Assembly: GCA_017394375.1 (NCBI GenBank)
Contig: JAFPYV010000013.1
Coordinates: 36,128-100,127, forward strand
Origin: a bacterium
GTDB taxonomy: Bacteria > Bacillota_I > Bacilli_A > Mycoplasmatales > Mycoplasmoidaceae
DNA length: 64,000 nt
Direction: 5' to 3'
The stretch's first letter is position 1. Each line of letters begins with the position of its first letter. The position numbers and the translations under genes were made by a program. Of this stretch, positions 52,910-62,499 are shown in pieces. The notes below the pieces were generated by a model. The model worked only from the letters and a program-made list of their open reading frames with translations. It was not told where the DNA came from and made no database searches.

Positions 52910-53473
52910 TTATTTTGCACCTTTCGTAGTTTCAGCGGTCTTTCCAACTTTGCGTTGAATAACTTCGTTAACATACATTACCCCTTTACCTTTGTAAGGT
53001 TCTGGTGGGCGTTTACTACGAACGACGGCTGCAAATTCACCAACTAATTCCTTGTTGAAACCACTGATTTTCATTTCCGTTGGAGTGCGGCATTCAACTT
53101 TTAAACCAGCTGGAATTTGCATAACTACTGGTTTACTGTAACCTAAGTTTAATGTTAAAGTGTTACCAGCTACTGCAGCCTTATAACCAACCCCAACAAT
53201 CTTAAGTTCCTTATAACATCCTTCAGTAAAACCAATGATTGCGTTGTGGACCAAGGCGTTAATAGTTCCTTGAAGCATGCTTTCTTGTTTACTTACTGGA
53301 TTATTCTTTGGTTTAATACTAAACTTTTGGTCTTTAACTTCAATGTCAAAATTATCAGTTGGCACAGGAATATTAATTTGATCATTGCCTTTTTTAACAT
53401 TTAGGTTATGATTAGCATAAGTGATAGTAACACCAGTTGGGACTGTTAGAATTCGATTTCCGATTCGTGACAT
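52910..53473 (-). CDS. rplF: Large ribosomal subunit protein L6
   Basis: L6 lies near the factor-binding centre. The 187-residue protein has two repeated domains and the signature PPEPYKGKGVMY near the C-terminus, with GVGYKAAV in the middle. The length is normal for L6, with about ten extra residues. It follows rpsH after 21 bases. Confidence 0.97.
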   Translation of the reverse strand: MSRIGNRILTVPTGVTITYANHNLNVKKGNDQINIPVPTDNFDIEVKDQKFSIKPKNNPVSKQESMLQGTINALVHNAIIGFTEGCYKELKIVGVGYKAAVAGNTLTLNLGYSKPVVMQIPAGLKVECRTPTEMKISGFNKELVGEFAAVVRSKRPPEPYKGKGVMYVNEVIQRKVGKTAETTKGAK

Positions 53474-53494
53474 ATTTTGCTAGCTCCTTTCCTA

Positions 53495-53887
53495 TCAAAC
53501 ATATACTAATATTTCACCGCCAAGTTTTGCTTTACGAGCTTGTTTATCTGTCATTAAACCTTGACTAGTGGAAACAATAACTGTACCTAGACCATTTAGA
53601 AGTCTTGGTAGTTTTGCGTATTCACTATATACACGTAGACCAGGTTTGGAAATTTGCTTTATATTTTCAATTGAGGATACCCGGTTCTTATATTTCAATG
53701 TGATGAATAATTCCTTTTGCTTATTCTTTGGATTTTCCTTAACGGCATAATCAGTGATGTAACCTTCATCCTTAAGCACTTTAAGAATGTTGTTCTTTAA
53801 TGAAGAATAAGTTAAACATACGTCGGCTTTTTTAGCATTAACTGCTGTTTTAATTTTGGTAATTAATTCAGCTACTGGATCTGTCAT
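53495..53887 (-). CDS. rpsH: Small ribosomal subunit protein S8
   Basis: S8 is a primary 16S binder of the 30S platform. The 130-residue protein has the N-terminal DPVAELITKIKTAV, KPGLRVYSEYAKLPRLLNG and the C-terminal ISTSQGLMTDKQARKAKLGG-like sequence (VSTSQGLMTD). In many bacteria S8 represses spc-operon translation; no obvious mRNA mimic was searched for here. It follows rpsN after 24 bases. Confidence 0.97.
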   Translation of the reverse strand: MTDPVAELITKIKTAVNAKKADVCLTYSSLKNNILKVLKDEGYITDYAVKENPKNKQKELFITLKYKNRVSSIENIKQISKPGLRVYSEYAKLPRLLNGLGTVIVSTSQGLMTDKQARKAKLGGEILVYV

Positions 53888-53911
53888 GTTTGTTGTTCTT
53901 CCTTTCTATTC

Positions 53912-54097
53912 TTATCAAGATGCCTTTTTTACACCTGGAATTTCACCCTTATGAGCAAGATCCCTAAAGCATAGACGGCAAATACCAAATTTCCGGAAGT
54001 AAGCATGTGGACGACCACACCGTAAACAACGGTGATAACCGCGCGTGGAATATTTTGGTACACGTTTTGATTTAGCAATAAGTGATTTCTTAGCCAT
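53912..54097 (-). CDS. rpsN: Small ribosomal subunit protein S14, type Z
   Basis: S14 sits in the 30S head. The 61-residue form with CLRC (24-27) and CRLC (40-43) is the short zinc-binding S14. The start is the ATG at 54097, which overlaps the rplE stop (TAATG). The C-terminus ends in KKASW, with the Trp from TGA. Confidence 0.97.
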
Positions 54098-54654
54098 TAA
54101 TTTTCTCCTTTAACTCTGACTAATGGTAAACCAATTAGTTTTAATAAAGAACGAGCTTGCTTATCATCATTAGTGCTGGTGACAATATTAATATCAAAAC
54201 CTCTAATTTTCTTTACATCATCATAATTGATTTCAGGGAAGATGATTTGTTCTTGAATGCCGATGGTGTAATTACCGTGGTGATCAAAACTACGGTTTGG
54301 TAAACCTCTAAAGTCACGAACCCGTGGTAAAGCAACATTGATTAAACGAGATAAAAATGCTCACATCTTATCACCACGTAAAGTAACCTTACAACCAATT
54401 TGTTGACCTTCCCGTAATTTGAAGGTAGCAATTGATTTTTTAGCTTCCGTCCGCACTGGTTTTTGACCAGCAATTAGTTCAATTTCTTTGCACGCTAAAT
54501 CAAGTAATTTTGGATCTTGAGTAGCATCCCCTACTCCCATGTTCAAAGTGATTTTTTCAATCTTTGGTACTTGCATGACGGAAGTGTAGTTATATTGTTT
54601 AACTAAAGCAGGAATAACTTCCTTTTTATATTTATCTTTTAATTCGTTAGTCAT
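54097..54654 (-). CDS. rplE: Large ribosomal subunit protein L5
   Basis: L5 anchors 5S rRNA and contacts P-site tRNA. The 185-residue protein has [33 protein letters not shown], and the C-terminal [20 protein letters not shown]. The length is normal. It lies 11 bases after rplX and ends on the rpsN start. Confidence 0.97.
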
Positions 54655-54665
54655 AATACGAACTC

Positions 54666-54995
54666 CTATTTCCGTTTGAAGATAATTTCATTACCAGATT
54701 TTCTAGCAACTCTAATCTTCTTACCTTGTTTATTAATTACGAAGTGAATTTTAGCAGGGGTATTGTGACTCTTTTCATCTAACACAGCAACATTAGAAAC
54801 ATGGATTGGAAGATTAATTTCAATAATCTTACTTTCCTTATTTTTGTTGTTACGTTTAACGTGCTTCTTCGCTTTGTTAACATTTTCCACTGTAACAGTG
54901 TGTTTTTTGTGGTTAATGTCAATGACTGGTCCGTCTACTCCTTTATATTTACCAGAGATAACCCGAACTTTGTCCCCTAATTTAACTCTTTCCAT
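54666..54995 (-). CDS. rplX: Large ribosomal subunit protein L24
   Basis: L24 starts 50S assembly near the tunnel exit. The 109-residue KOW-domain protein has [33 protein letters not shown] and [11 protein letters not shown]. It is slightly longer than typical. It follows rplN after 12 bases. Confidence 0.97.
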   Translation of the reverse strand: MERVKLGDKVRVISGKYKGVDGPVIDINHKKHTVTVENVNKAKKHVKRNNKNKESKIIEINLPIHVSNVAVLDEKSHNTPAKIHFVINKQGKKIRVARKSGNEIIFKRK

Positions 54996-55007
54996 GAATA
55001 ATTACTC

Positions 55008-55376
55008 CTATAGAACTTCTTCGGCGAGCGAAGTAATTTTTTGGAAACCTTTTTCCTTTAATTCACGAGTAACTGGTCCAAAAATCCGTGTTCCCCGTGG
55101 GCTTTTATCTTCTTTGATAATAACGCATGCGTTTTCGTCAAATTTAATGGAGTTACCTGATTTTCGGTAAATTGGTTTCTTGGTGCGGACAATAACCGCT
55201 TTCAATACATCGTGTTTGTGTACTGTTGAGTTTGGAATGGCTTTTTTTACAGATACTTCAACAATATCGCCAATATAAGCATAATGGTGTCTAGTTCCGC
55301 CTAGGATCTTAAACACTTGAACGACCTGTGCCCCGGTATTATCGGCAACCACAAGTTTTGTCATAAATGAAATCAT
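55008..55376 (-). CDS. rplN: Large ribosomal subunit protein L14
   Basis: L14 lies at the subunit interface. The 122-residue protein has [33 protein letters not shown], and [21 protein letters not shown]. The start at 55376 is chosen because AAGGAG lies seven bases upstream; the ATG at 55364 would remove four residues. The length is normal. Confidence 0.97.
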   Translation of the reverse strand: MISFMTKLVVADNTGAQVVQVFKILGGTRHHYAYIGDIVEVSVKKAIPNSTVHKHDVLKAVIVRTKKPIYRKSGNSIKFDENACVIIKEDKSPRGTRIFGPVTRELKEKGFQKITSLAEEVL

Positions 55377-55410
55377 GATTCGTCTCCTTGTTGTCTATAT
55401 TGCGGTGATA

Positions 55411-55686
55411 TTATTTTGCCTTTTCAATAATTTTTAATAACCGTCAGCGTTTAGTTGCACTCAATGGACGAGTTTCAATAATTTCTACTTTATCACCAGG
55501 GTGAGCTTGGTTTTGTTCATCATGGGCATGATATTTTTTGTTAGAAATTACTAATTTCTTGTAAAGTGGGTGTTCACTTTTCCGTTCAACATTAACAGTA
55601 ATTGTTTTGTTACACTTATCACTTGTAACAATTCCAACTAATGTTTTCCGGTTATGACTTTGTCTTTTATTTGATTCGTTAAGCAT
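55411..55686 (-). CDS. rpsQ: Small ribosomal subunit protein S17
   Basis: S17 is an early 30S assembly protein with an OB fold. The 91-residue protein has [26 protein letters not shown] and [20 protein letters not shown]. Its ATG shares one base with the rpmC stop (TAATG). A 34-base gap separates it from rplN. Confidence 0.97.
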
Positions 55687-56051
55687 TATTTATCACCATT
55701 CTTTTTACTATCTTGTTTAGAACCATCCTTAGCAATCTTTGGGGCTGCTTTAACAGCTACTTTTGATTCCTTGGCTGGTTTAGCATCATCATTCTTAGCT
55801 GAAAAAATAGATTTTGCTTTCTTTAAGTTTTCTAGTTTTTCAAGTTGAAGATGATCAGTTTTAACATTCCGTTCATGAAGGATTGTTAAAGCTTGGGCAA
55901 GTGATTTCTTAGCAAAGCGAACTTGGTGGAATTTATCAAATTCACCACTGGCTGCTTTGAATCGATATTCCAATAATTTAACGCGAAGTTTTTTAACAAT
56001 ATCGATTAATTCTTGATCTGTTTTTTGGCGGAAGTCCTTATTTGATGTCAT
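55686..56051 (-). CDS. rpmC: Large ribosomal subunit protein L29 with C-terminal extension
   Basis: L29 is at the tunnel exit next to L23. The 121-residue protein has the L29 helices ([21 protein letters not shown], then [14 protein letters not shown]) in its first 66 residues; about 55 Lys/Ala/Asp-rich residues follow. GGGAG precedes the ATG at 56051. A TTG seven codons upstream is possible but less supported. It overlaps rplP by 14 bases and rpsQ by one. Confidence 0.93.
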   Translation of the reverse strand: MTSNKDFRQKTDQELIDIVKKLRVKLLEYRFKAASGEFDKFHQVRFAKKSLAQALTILHERNVKTDHLQLEKLENLKKAKSIFSAKNDDAKPAKESKVAVKAAPKIAKDGSKQDSKKNGDK

Positions 56052-56466
56052 GCTTATCTTCTCCCTTTTCAATGAATGTTCAAGTTACTGGTAACTTATT
56101 TCCTGCAGCGTAGAAAGCTTTTTGGGCTTCTTCTTTAGAAATACCAGATACTTCAAACATGATCGTACCTTTTTTAACAACAGCAACTCAGAATTCAGGA
56201 TTACCTTTACCTGAACCCATCCGGACTTCTAGAGGCTTCTTGGTTTTTGACATTTGAGGGAAAATCCGAATAAACATCTTTCCCGTTTTACCTAAATGTC
56301 TACTAATAGCAACCCGTGCTGCTTCAATTTGACGGTCGGTAATTCAGGCTCCAACATTAGATGCAATTCCAAAGTCTCCGTACGCAATGTATGCATTACC
56401 TTTGGTAGGCCCTTCGTATTTAATGCGATGCATCTTGCGGTGTTTGACCCGTTTTGGTTGTAACAT
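56038..56466 (-). CDS. rplP: Large ribosomal subunit protein L16
   Basis: L16 organises the A site of the 50S. The 142-residue protein has [12 protein letters not shown] at the start, [20 protein letters not shown], and [20 protein letters not shown]. The C-terminus ([15 protein letters not shown]) overlaps rpmC. The length is normal. Confidence 0.97.
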
Positions 56467-56468
56467 AA

Positions 56469-57395
56469 CTATTTACCACCTTTCATTTCTGTATTTACTT
56501 TGTTGGCATTTTCTTTTTTAATGTCAGGTGCTTTAGTTGTAGGTGCAACTGGCTTTTGATTATTAGAAGATGGCTTTACATTTGCATTTAGTGCAGATGC
56601 TTGGTTATTTTTAGGTTGACGAGTAGCAGTTGCATTATTATGTTCAGCACTATAATTTTGATTGTTTTGATTGTGTGAATTATTGTGAGAACGATATGGA
56701 CGATCTCCATCATGGTGATCAAACGCAATTTTTTTATATTCAGTCTTAGCGTAAATACCACCAAATCTAATTCCCCGGTTAATTCAAACTTTAACTCCAA
56801 TTACTCCGTACGTAGTGTGAGCTAATTCGATGGCAAAATCGATATCAGAGCGAAGGGTTGATAGTGGAACTACTCCTTCAAGATAACCTTCCTTCCGAGC
56901 AATATCAGTACCACCTAACCGACCAGTAACTGCAGTTTTAATACCATAACCCCCATTCTTCATAACCCGTCTTACTGCTTGTTTTTGGGCTACTCTAAAA
57001 GAAGTCCGGTTTTCAATTGCATCAGCAATATCTCTTGCAACAATCCGCGCACTTAAGTTTGGATTCATGTAGTTAATTACGGTATATTTTGCTTTTGTTT
57101 TCCGACCAACGATTTTACTAATATTTAGCATTAGTTCTTTCTTTTGGTCGTCGGTAATACCGTTGATAATACCTGGTTGGGAACAATAAATAAGAATGTT
57201 AACCATGTTTGGCTTACGTTCTAGTTCCACCCGGTCAATTAATGCCTTAGGGAATGTTTTAATGATTAATTTTCGGATTTTTTCATCTTCAATTAATCAC
57301 GTTGCTTCCGTCTTGTTATCCTTAGCAACTCACCGAGAAATTCAGTTGCGGTTAACCCCAAAGCGATATCCATTTGGATTAATTTTTTGTCCCAT
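56469..57395 (-). CDS. rpsC: Small ribosomal subunit protein S3 with C-terminal extension
   Basis: S3 forms the mRNA entry channel with S4 and S5. The 308-residue protein has MGQKINPNGYRFG at the start, the KH domain with DDQKKELMLNISKIVGR, GRLGGTDIARKEGYLEG and IGVKVWINRGI. About 90 residues after 215 form an Asn/His/Gln/Pro-rich low-complexity tail (SHNQNNQNYSAEHNNATAT). The core is complete. It lies two bases from rplV and rplP. Confidence 0.96.
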
Positions 57396-57397
57396 AA

Positions 57398-58111
57398 CTA
57401 TTCTTTATCCTTTTTAACTTCTTGTTCTGTTGACTTAATTTCGTCTTCAGATGCTGGTAAGTTTTGGTCTTCTTTAGTTATCTTTGGTTGGTTAGAATTC
57501 TTTGGTTGCTTCTTTGATGATGTTACTTTTTTATTCTTACGTTCATCATCTTTAATTACAACCTTTTCGAATTCTTCCTTAGTGTAAATTTCAGCATCAC
57601 TCACATCTGGTTGATAAGTACGGTCACGTTTTTTCTTTTCAGTTTCTTCATCCCGTTGAGTTTGCAACTTCCGAGTTGCCCGTAAGTTGCTGCGAGAATT
57701 TTCATTTAACTTACCATGAATTAAATCATTATATTTGTTGTGTCGTTTGTAAGATTCTTGTTGAAGTAACCGATCTTTTTCATCATCAGAAAGAATGATT
57801 TCAATGTGGGTACTACGTTTCCGAATGGTAGTTGCAGAACCTTTTGCCCGTGGCATCATTCGCTTTAGGGTTGGACCTTCGTTAGCAACAATACTCAAGA
57901 TGTAAAGTTTGGTAGCATCCATCCGGTAATTATTGGTAGCGTTAGCAATTGCTGACTTCAATAATTTAAGAATAATTGGAGCAGCTTTATGATGTTGGTT
58001 TTCAAGTTGAGCAATGGCGTAGTTAACAGTTTTGTGGCGTACTAAGTCGCATACTAAACCAGCTTTTCTAGCACTCATGCGGACATTACGTTCAATCGCT
58101 TTACTAATCAT
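57398..58111 (-). CDS. rplV: Large ribosomal subunit protein L22 with long C-terminal extension
   Basis: L22 lines the exit tunnel. The 237-residue protein has the core in its first 112 residues (MSARKAGLVCDLVRHK, LLKSAIANATNN, then GPTLKRMMPRAKGSAT with the tunnel loop). Roughly 125 further residues are charged (Arg/Lys/Glu/Asp), starting near DDEKDRLLQQESY. The tail lies at the outer surface, since the core's C-terminus faces away from the tunnel. Confidence 0.95.
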   Translation of the reverse strand: MISKAIERNVRMSARKAGLVCDLVRHKTVNYAIAQLENQHHKAAPIILKLLKSAIANATNNYRMDATKLYILSIVANEGPTLKRMMPRAKGSATTIRKRSTHIEIILSDDEKDRLLQQESYKRHNKYNDLIHGKLNENSRSNLRATRKLQTQRDEETEKKKRDRTYQPDVSDAEIYTKEEFEKVVIKDDERKNKKVTSSKKQPKNSNQPKITKEDQNLPASEDEIKSTEQEVKKDKE

Positions 58112-58114
58112 AAA

Positions 58115-58432
58115 CTATGCTCCTACTTTCTTTGCTTCTACTTTTGCTTCAGCTGCTGCATCTTCTGCCTTCCGGTTTGAAGAGTGCATCTTGAAGGTGC
58201 GAGTTGGAGCAAATTCACCTAATTTGCGGCCGACCATTTCTTCGGTGCAATATACTTTAACAAAAATCTTTCCGTTGTGAACAAGGAATGTATTGCCCAC
58301 AAATTCAGGATAAATCGTGCTTTTGCGTGATCAAGTCTTAATTTCTTTTTTCTTTAAATTTTGGTTATTGGCAATAACTTTCTTTCAAAGACTTTTTTCA
58401 ACAAAAAGACCTTTTGAATTACTTCGTGACAT
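58115..58432 (-). CDS. rpsS: Small ribosomal subunit protein S19
   Basis: S19 pairs with S13 in the 30S head. The 105-residue protein has [34 protein letters not shown] and [15 protein letters not shown]; an extra 13 Ala/Lys/Glu residues end it. GGAG lies eight bases upstream of the ATG. rplB ends one base away. Confidence 0.97.
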
Positions 58433-59272
58433 CTATTTTCTCCTCTTTGCAATTAATGCAGAAGATGCTTTCTTTGGATTGCGAGTCTTAACTCCCATGG
58501 TACGTTTACCTCATGGTGTCCGAGGTGCATCTTTACCAATTGGTTGTCTACCTTCACCACCACCGTGTGGGTGATCGTTAGGGTTCATGGCAGATCCACG
58601 AACATGTGGTCTAATTCCGTATCAACGACTAACACCAGCTTTTCCAAATACCACTAGGTTATGGTCTTCATTGGAAACAAAACCAATGGTTGCTTTACAT
58701 TCAGGATCAAACTTTCTAGTTTCCCCACTTGGTAATTTAATTAAAACGTGCTTGTTTTCATCATCTCAACCAAGAATTTGAGCAGCTAAACCAGCTGATC
58801 TTACTAATTGAGCTCCCTTTCCTGGGAAATATTCCAAGTTGTGTACGAACGTACCAACTGGGATGTTTTTTAATTGGGTACAGTTTCCAATTTTGATATC
58901 AACATTATTACCAGAAACAATCTTGTCCCCAACTTTTAAATCTTTTGGTGCGATGATGTAGCGTTTAGTTCCATCATTATAACAAACAAGGGAAATGAAA
59001 CAACTGCGGTTTGGATCATATTCAATTGTTTTAACAGTAGCTGGAACGTTATCTTTTTCCCGCTTAAAATCAATGATTCGGTATAAACGATGAACTCCAT
59101 CACCACGATGTCTGCTAGTCATGCGACCTTGGTTGTTGCGACCTCCAGTTTGGTGTAAATTTTCAACCAATGAACGTTCTGGTAAAACGTTTGGTGTTAG
59201 CATTTGTTTATAGTCAATTAAAATGCGAACTCGTTTACCGCTACTGCGATATTTAATTTTCTTAATTGCCAT
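58433..59272 (-). CDS. rplB: Large ribosomal subunit protein L2
   Basis: L2 supports the peptidyl-transferase centre. The 279-residue protein has [32 protein letters not shown], and [18 protein letters not shown] with the histidine near the active site. The length is normal. It follows rplW after 17 bases. Confidence 0.98.
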
Positions 59273-59289
59273 TTACATTCACCATTTCC

Positions 59290-59697
59290 TTATTTCTTTG
59301 TTTCCTTATCATTGGAAGAAGTACCTTCGGAAACAACCCGTTTAGAAGAAGTCATAGTTGAACCAGATTCTTTCTTATCGGATTCCTTTTCATTCTTTAG
59401 TTCTTCATCATCCATGGCCAAACTAATACCTTTCTTTAAGGTAATAATTGCAATTTTTCTTTCCTTTGAATAACCTGGGTGACGCGTACCAGTGCGAATT
59501 AATGCAGGTTTACGCCGAATAATATTAATTGCTTCTGGTTCAGTCATATAAATAGAAACAAATGCACTACGAATTTGAGCTTTATTGGCATGTAATTGCA
59601 CAATAAAGTAATATTTTTTCTTATCACCAAACTTAAATGATTCAGTTTTTTCAGTGAAGATTGGTTTTAAGATGACGTTTGTGATTGTGTTTGCCAT
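59290..59697 (-). CDS. rplW: Large ribosomal subunit protein L23 with C-terminal extension
   Basis: L23 is the tunnel-exit docking site for trigger factor and SRP. The 135-residue protein has VILKPIFTEKT at the start, YYFIVQLHANKAQIRSAFV and GTRHPGYSKERKIAIITL. The last 40 residues are charged and Ser-rich. The start overlaps the rplD stop (TAATG). Confidence 0.96.
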   Translation of the reverse strand: MANTITNVILKPIFTEKTESFKFGDKKKYYFIVQLHANKAQIRSAFVSIYMTEPEAINIIRRKPALIRTGTRHPGYSKERKIAIITLKKGISLAMDDEELKNEKESDKKESGSTMTSSKRVVSEGTSSNDKETKK

Positions 59698-60338
59698 TAT
59701 TTAAGTACTCCTGCAATTTTGTCAAATGCATCAATTTGAATTAAAATTTGGTCATTTGCTAATAAATCGCGAACTGAAACTTTATCTCATGTTTTAGTTG
59801 TTAAATTGTGAATATTGCGAGCAGATAACAAGAAGTTAATATTACCATTTTCACTTGTTAACACAAGAAGGAAGTTTCTTGCATTTTCATTGATTTTGGT
59901 TAGAAATTCTTGCACCTTGCGGGTAGAAATTCCTTTTAAATCAATGTCATTAACGATGGCAACAACCTTGTCTTCGTTAATCCGTTTTGTATATGCACTT
60001 TTTAATGCTAAGCGGTGCACTTTCCGGTTTAAATCAATCTTGTAATTTTGATTTGGTTTTGGTCCAAATGCAACACCACCACCAACATAGTGAGGGTTTC
60101 TTATTGAACCTTGCCGTGCATTACCGGTATGTTTTTGTTTGTAAGGTTTTTTACCTCCACCCCGCACTTCACCTTTTGTTAAGGTGCTGTGGGTGCCTTG
60201 ACGTTTGCCGGCTGCTTGGGCAATGACATCTAAAAACATGTCATGGTTGTGAATTTTTTCAACAAATAAGGCTGGGTTAATTGTGTAAGAATCAACTTCA
60301 TCACCAGCGTTGTTGAATACTTTAATTTGCTTTGCCAT
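59697..60338 (-). CDS. rplD: Large ribosomal subunit protein L4
   Basis: L4 lines the exit tunnel and in E. coli represses S10-operon transcription. The 213-residue protein has the loop TKGEVRGGGKKPYKQKHTGN, RQGSIRNPHYVGGGVAFGPKP, and the C-terminal domain with DKVSVRDLLAND. The length is normal. It follows rplC after 16 bases. Confidence 0.97.
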
Positions 60339-60354
60339 TTAACTTCACCTCAAC

Positions 60355-61164
60355 CTATTTCTTTTCTGCTTCAACTTGGGCTTGCTTTTGGGCTACCTTA
60401 TCAGGTTTTGCTTCAGCTTCCTTTGTTTCAACTGCAGTTTCATGGCTTTCATTCTTTAGTTCTTTTTCATCAACTGCGTGCTTGTTTGGATCACTGGCAA
60501 CAAAGTCTTTGTGTGTGAACTTTGGTTTAACTGCACTGCAAATCTTAACAACTGATTTACTTGGACCAGGAATTGCACCCTTAACCAAAATAATGTTTTG
60601 TTCTGGATCAATTCCAATGATTTGCAAGTTATTAATGGTAACAGTTTCATGCCCGTACCGTCCTGCCATTTTTTTACCCTTGGTAACACGTTGGGCTTGA
60701 CTACCCCCACGACCCATGGCAATTGAACCAGCATAACGGTGTGGATATCCTGCACCATGGCCTAATGGACCAATCTTAAAGTTTCATAACTTAATTGCAC
60801 CGGTGTATCCACGTCCTTTAGTTGTGCCTTGGACATCAACGATATCACCAACATTAAAGATATCAAACTTAATTAAATCAAATTTTTTGAAGCCAGTTAC
60901 ATCTCGTAATTCCTTCACAGTTTGTTTGAAATGGTATGTACCTGCTTCATCCTTAAACATTTCTTTTTGCGGACGATTAATATGTTTTTCGGTTGTGTCA
61001 ATAATTCCAACGACTGTTGCATCATAACCATCTTTATCTTTGGTTTTAACACCAAGTACAAGGTTTGGTTCTACATAGATGGCAGTTGCAGGAACATATT
61101 CACCTTTTTGGTCAAAAACCCGGGTCATGCCCACTTTTCGACCGAGAATTGCTTTTGTTGACAT
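60355..61164 (-). CDS. rplC: Large ribosomal subunit protein L3 with C-terminal extension
   Basis: L3 is an early 50S binder. The 269-residue protein begins AILGRKVGMTRVFDQKGEY and includes KGRGYTGAI, FKIGPLGHGAGYPHR and AGRYGHETVTINNLQ. About 60 residues beyond 210 form a Lys/Glu/Ala tail. It lies 17 bases after rpsJ. Confidence 0.96.
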
Positions 61165-61181
61165 TTATTCCTTCCTCCTGC

Positions 61182-61511
61182 TTAATGTTTAACTTGTTGG
61201 TTAGGGTTGCTAATCCGCACAGCAACTCCTGAAGGTAGGTTAATCTTGCTTAATTTTTGAATAATGTTGTGATTAACACCTTTAATCACGATTAAGCGAT
61301 AATGTGTAATCCGTTCAAATTGTTCCCGTGATTGCTTATTAATGTGGGGTGAACGAATCACCGTAAAAATTTCCCGTTTAGTTGGAAGTGGAATAGGACC
61401 ACCATATGTTGTGTTACTACTCCGTAAAATTTCAACGAGTTTCTTAACTTCATTGTCAAGAAGGGTTGCATCATAGGAGAACAACTTAATTCTTAATTCT
61501 TGTTGACTCAT
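61182..61511 (-). CDS. rpsJ: Small ribosomal subunit protein S10
   Basis: S10 is in the 30S head and doubles as NusE in antitermination with NusB. The 109-residue protein has RIKLFSYDATLLDNEVKKLVE, GPIPLPTKREIFTVIRSPHINK and RITHYRLIVIKG. It is the first gene of the large ribosomal operon, with AAAGGA upstream of the ATG. Confidence 0.97.
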   Translation of the reverse strand: MSQQELRIKLFSYDATLLDNEVKKLVEILRSSNTTYGGPIPLPTKREIFTVIRSPHINKQSREQFERITHYRLIVIKGVNHNIIQKLSKINLPSGVAVRISNPNQQVKH

Positions 61512-61532
61512 AATATCCTTTCTAACTCAAGG

Positions 61533-61581
61533 GTTGTAAATTATCAATTCACAACTCGCCACGGTGTATTAAAAATCACCG
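61533..61581 (-). promoter_or_regulatory. Two hairpins in the S10 operon leader
   Basis: The leader has two inverted repeats: GTTGT/ACAAC with inner AATT/AATT (61533-61555), and CGGTG/CACCG with inner ATT/AAT (61562-61581). They lie between the promoter and rpsJ. They may mediate L4-type control, but the sequence alone does not show this. Confidence 0.45.
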
Positions 61582-61600
61582 ATTGGCATATATATAAATA

Positions 61601-61630
61601 ATTATATAAAAATTAATTATTTTTTTACAC
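61601..61630 (-). promoter_or_regulatory. Candidate promoter of the S10 operon
   Basis: On minus, TATAAT (61601-61606) is an exact -10. GTGTAA (61625-61630) is a weak -35 with an 18-base spacer. This would give a leader of about 80 bases. Confidence 0.5.
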
Positions 61631-61735
61631 TAATATATAAAGAATAAGATAGTGCTTGAAATTTAACTAAAATTACTCCTTAATTTCCTTTACTTTAAAT
61701 TGTTTTTATATAAAATTATAAAGAGGTGATATACG

Positions 61736-62335
61736 ATGAACAATAAGGATACTTATAGTATTTATAATCATAAACAAATCCAAAAGATTACTAAACAATA
61801 TAAGAATTTAAAGTCAAGTGTATTTAACAGTGATGAAGAACGAAACAATGCTTATCTAAAGATTATTAATTTAATCTATAAGCAAGTAAAAAATGATATT
61901 CGCGTCATGAATCCACCATTAGTAAGCAAGATCAATCAAAAAATTGAATCATTGCTGGCTGAAATTGATAATATCGAAATTGCATTTTTACAAAGTCAAG
62001 ATGCCAATTTCGAACAAAATAAACAAGAAAAAAATGAAAAGATCAAAAATCTAAACTTAAAGGTTGATAGTCTTAAAAATTTGAAATTAATATACCGAAA
62101 AGAACTATTTTATTACGAAATTAAAAAAGTTGTATTAGCTAGATTTTTATATGCAACGAATGTTGAAAAAGATGATATTTTTAATCAAGTATTAGATAAA
62201 TTAATTCAAGATCGAATTGATTATGTTCACAGTGCTTTTGCTATCTATGACAATGAAAATAAAGAAATTAGGGACTTGGAAATTGACGTTTCCCACCCTA
62301 ATTTCTTTAATTTAAATAAAATTAAAATTGATTAG
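61736..62335 (+). CDS. Coiled-coil protein of unknown function
   Basis: I do not recognise this 199-residue protein. It is highly charged, rich in Lys, Asn, Glu and Ile, with no membrane segment or signal peptide. Residues about 60-125 look like two coiled-coil helices (IESLLAEIDNIEIAFLQSQD, then NEKIKNLNLKVDSLKNLKLI). A strong SD (GAGGTGAT) lies before the ATG. It is divergent from the S10 operon and convergent with metG. A cytoskeletal or scaffolding role is possible, but nothing proves it. Confidence 0.72.
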   Translation: MNNKDTYSIYNHKQIQKITKQYKNLKSSVFNSDEERNNAYLKIINLIYKQVKNDIRVMNPPLVSKINQKIESLLAEIDNIEIAFLQSQDANFEQNKQEKNEKIKNLNLKVDSLKNLKLIYRKELFYYEIKKVVLARFLYATNVEKDDIFNQVLDKLIQDRIDYVHSAFAIYDNENKEIRDLEIDVSHPNFFNLNKIKID

Positions 62336-62440
62336 TTAACTTAAAATTTAGTTTTAATTTTTTAAGGAATTAGACTAACCAAAAATAATTGTTACTGGTT
62401 AAGCATCTACATTACTAATTATTTTTGAAAATAAAAAAAC

Positions 62441-62480
62441 AAAATTAGGGAACTAAAAAAACCTTTTGCTCCCTAATTTT
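62441..62480. terminator. Bidirectional terminator between the coiled-coil gene and metG
   Basis: AAAATTAGGGA and TCCCTAATTTT make an 11-bp stem with an 18-base loop, with A-run and T-run flanks. It lies 20 bases past the metG stop and about 105 past the coiled-coil gene. Confidence 0.85.
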
Positions 62481-62499
62481 TTTAAATTATTAGAATTAA

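Noticed and set aside
56588..56800. Ile/Leu-rich minus frame inside rpsC
   Set aside because: Out-of-frame reading of the low-complexity S3 tail.
62380..62430. Second hairpin (AAAAATAATT with AATTATTTTT) before the metG terminator
   Set aside because: The loop is about 30 bases and the stem is pure A/T; the better stem at 62441-62480 explains termination.
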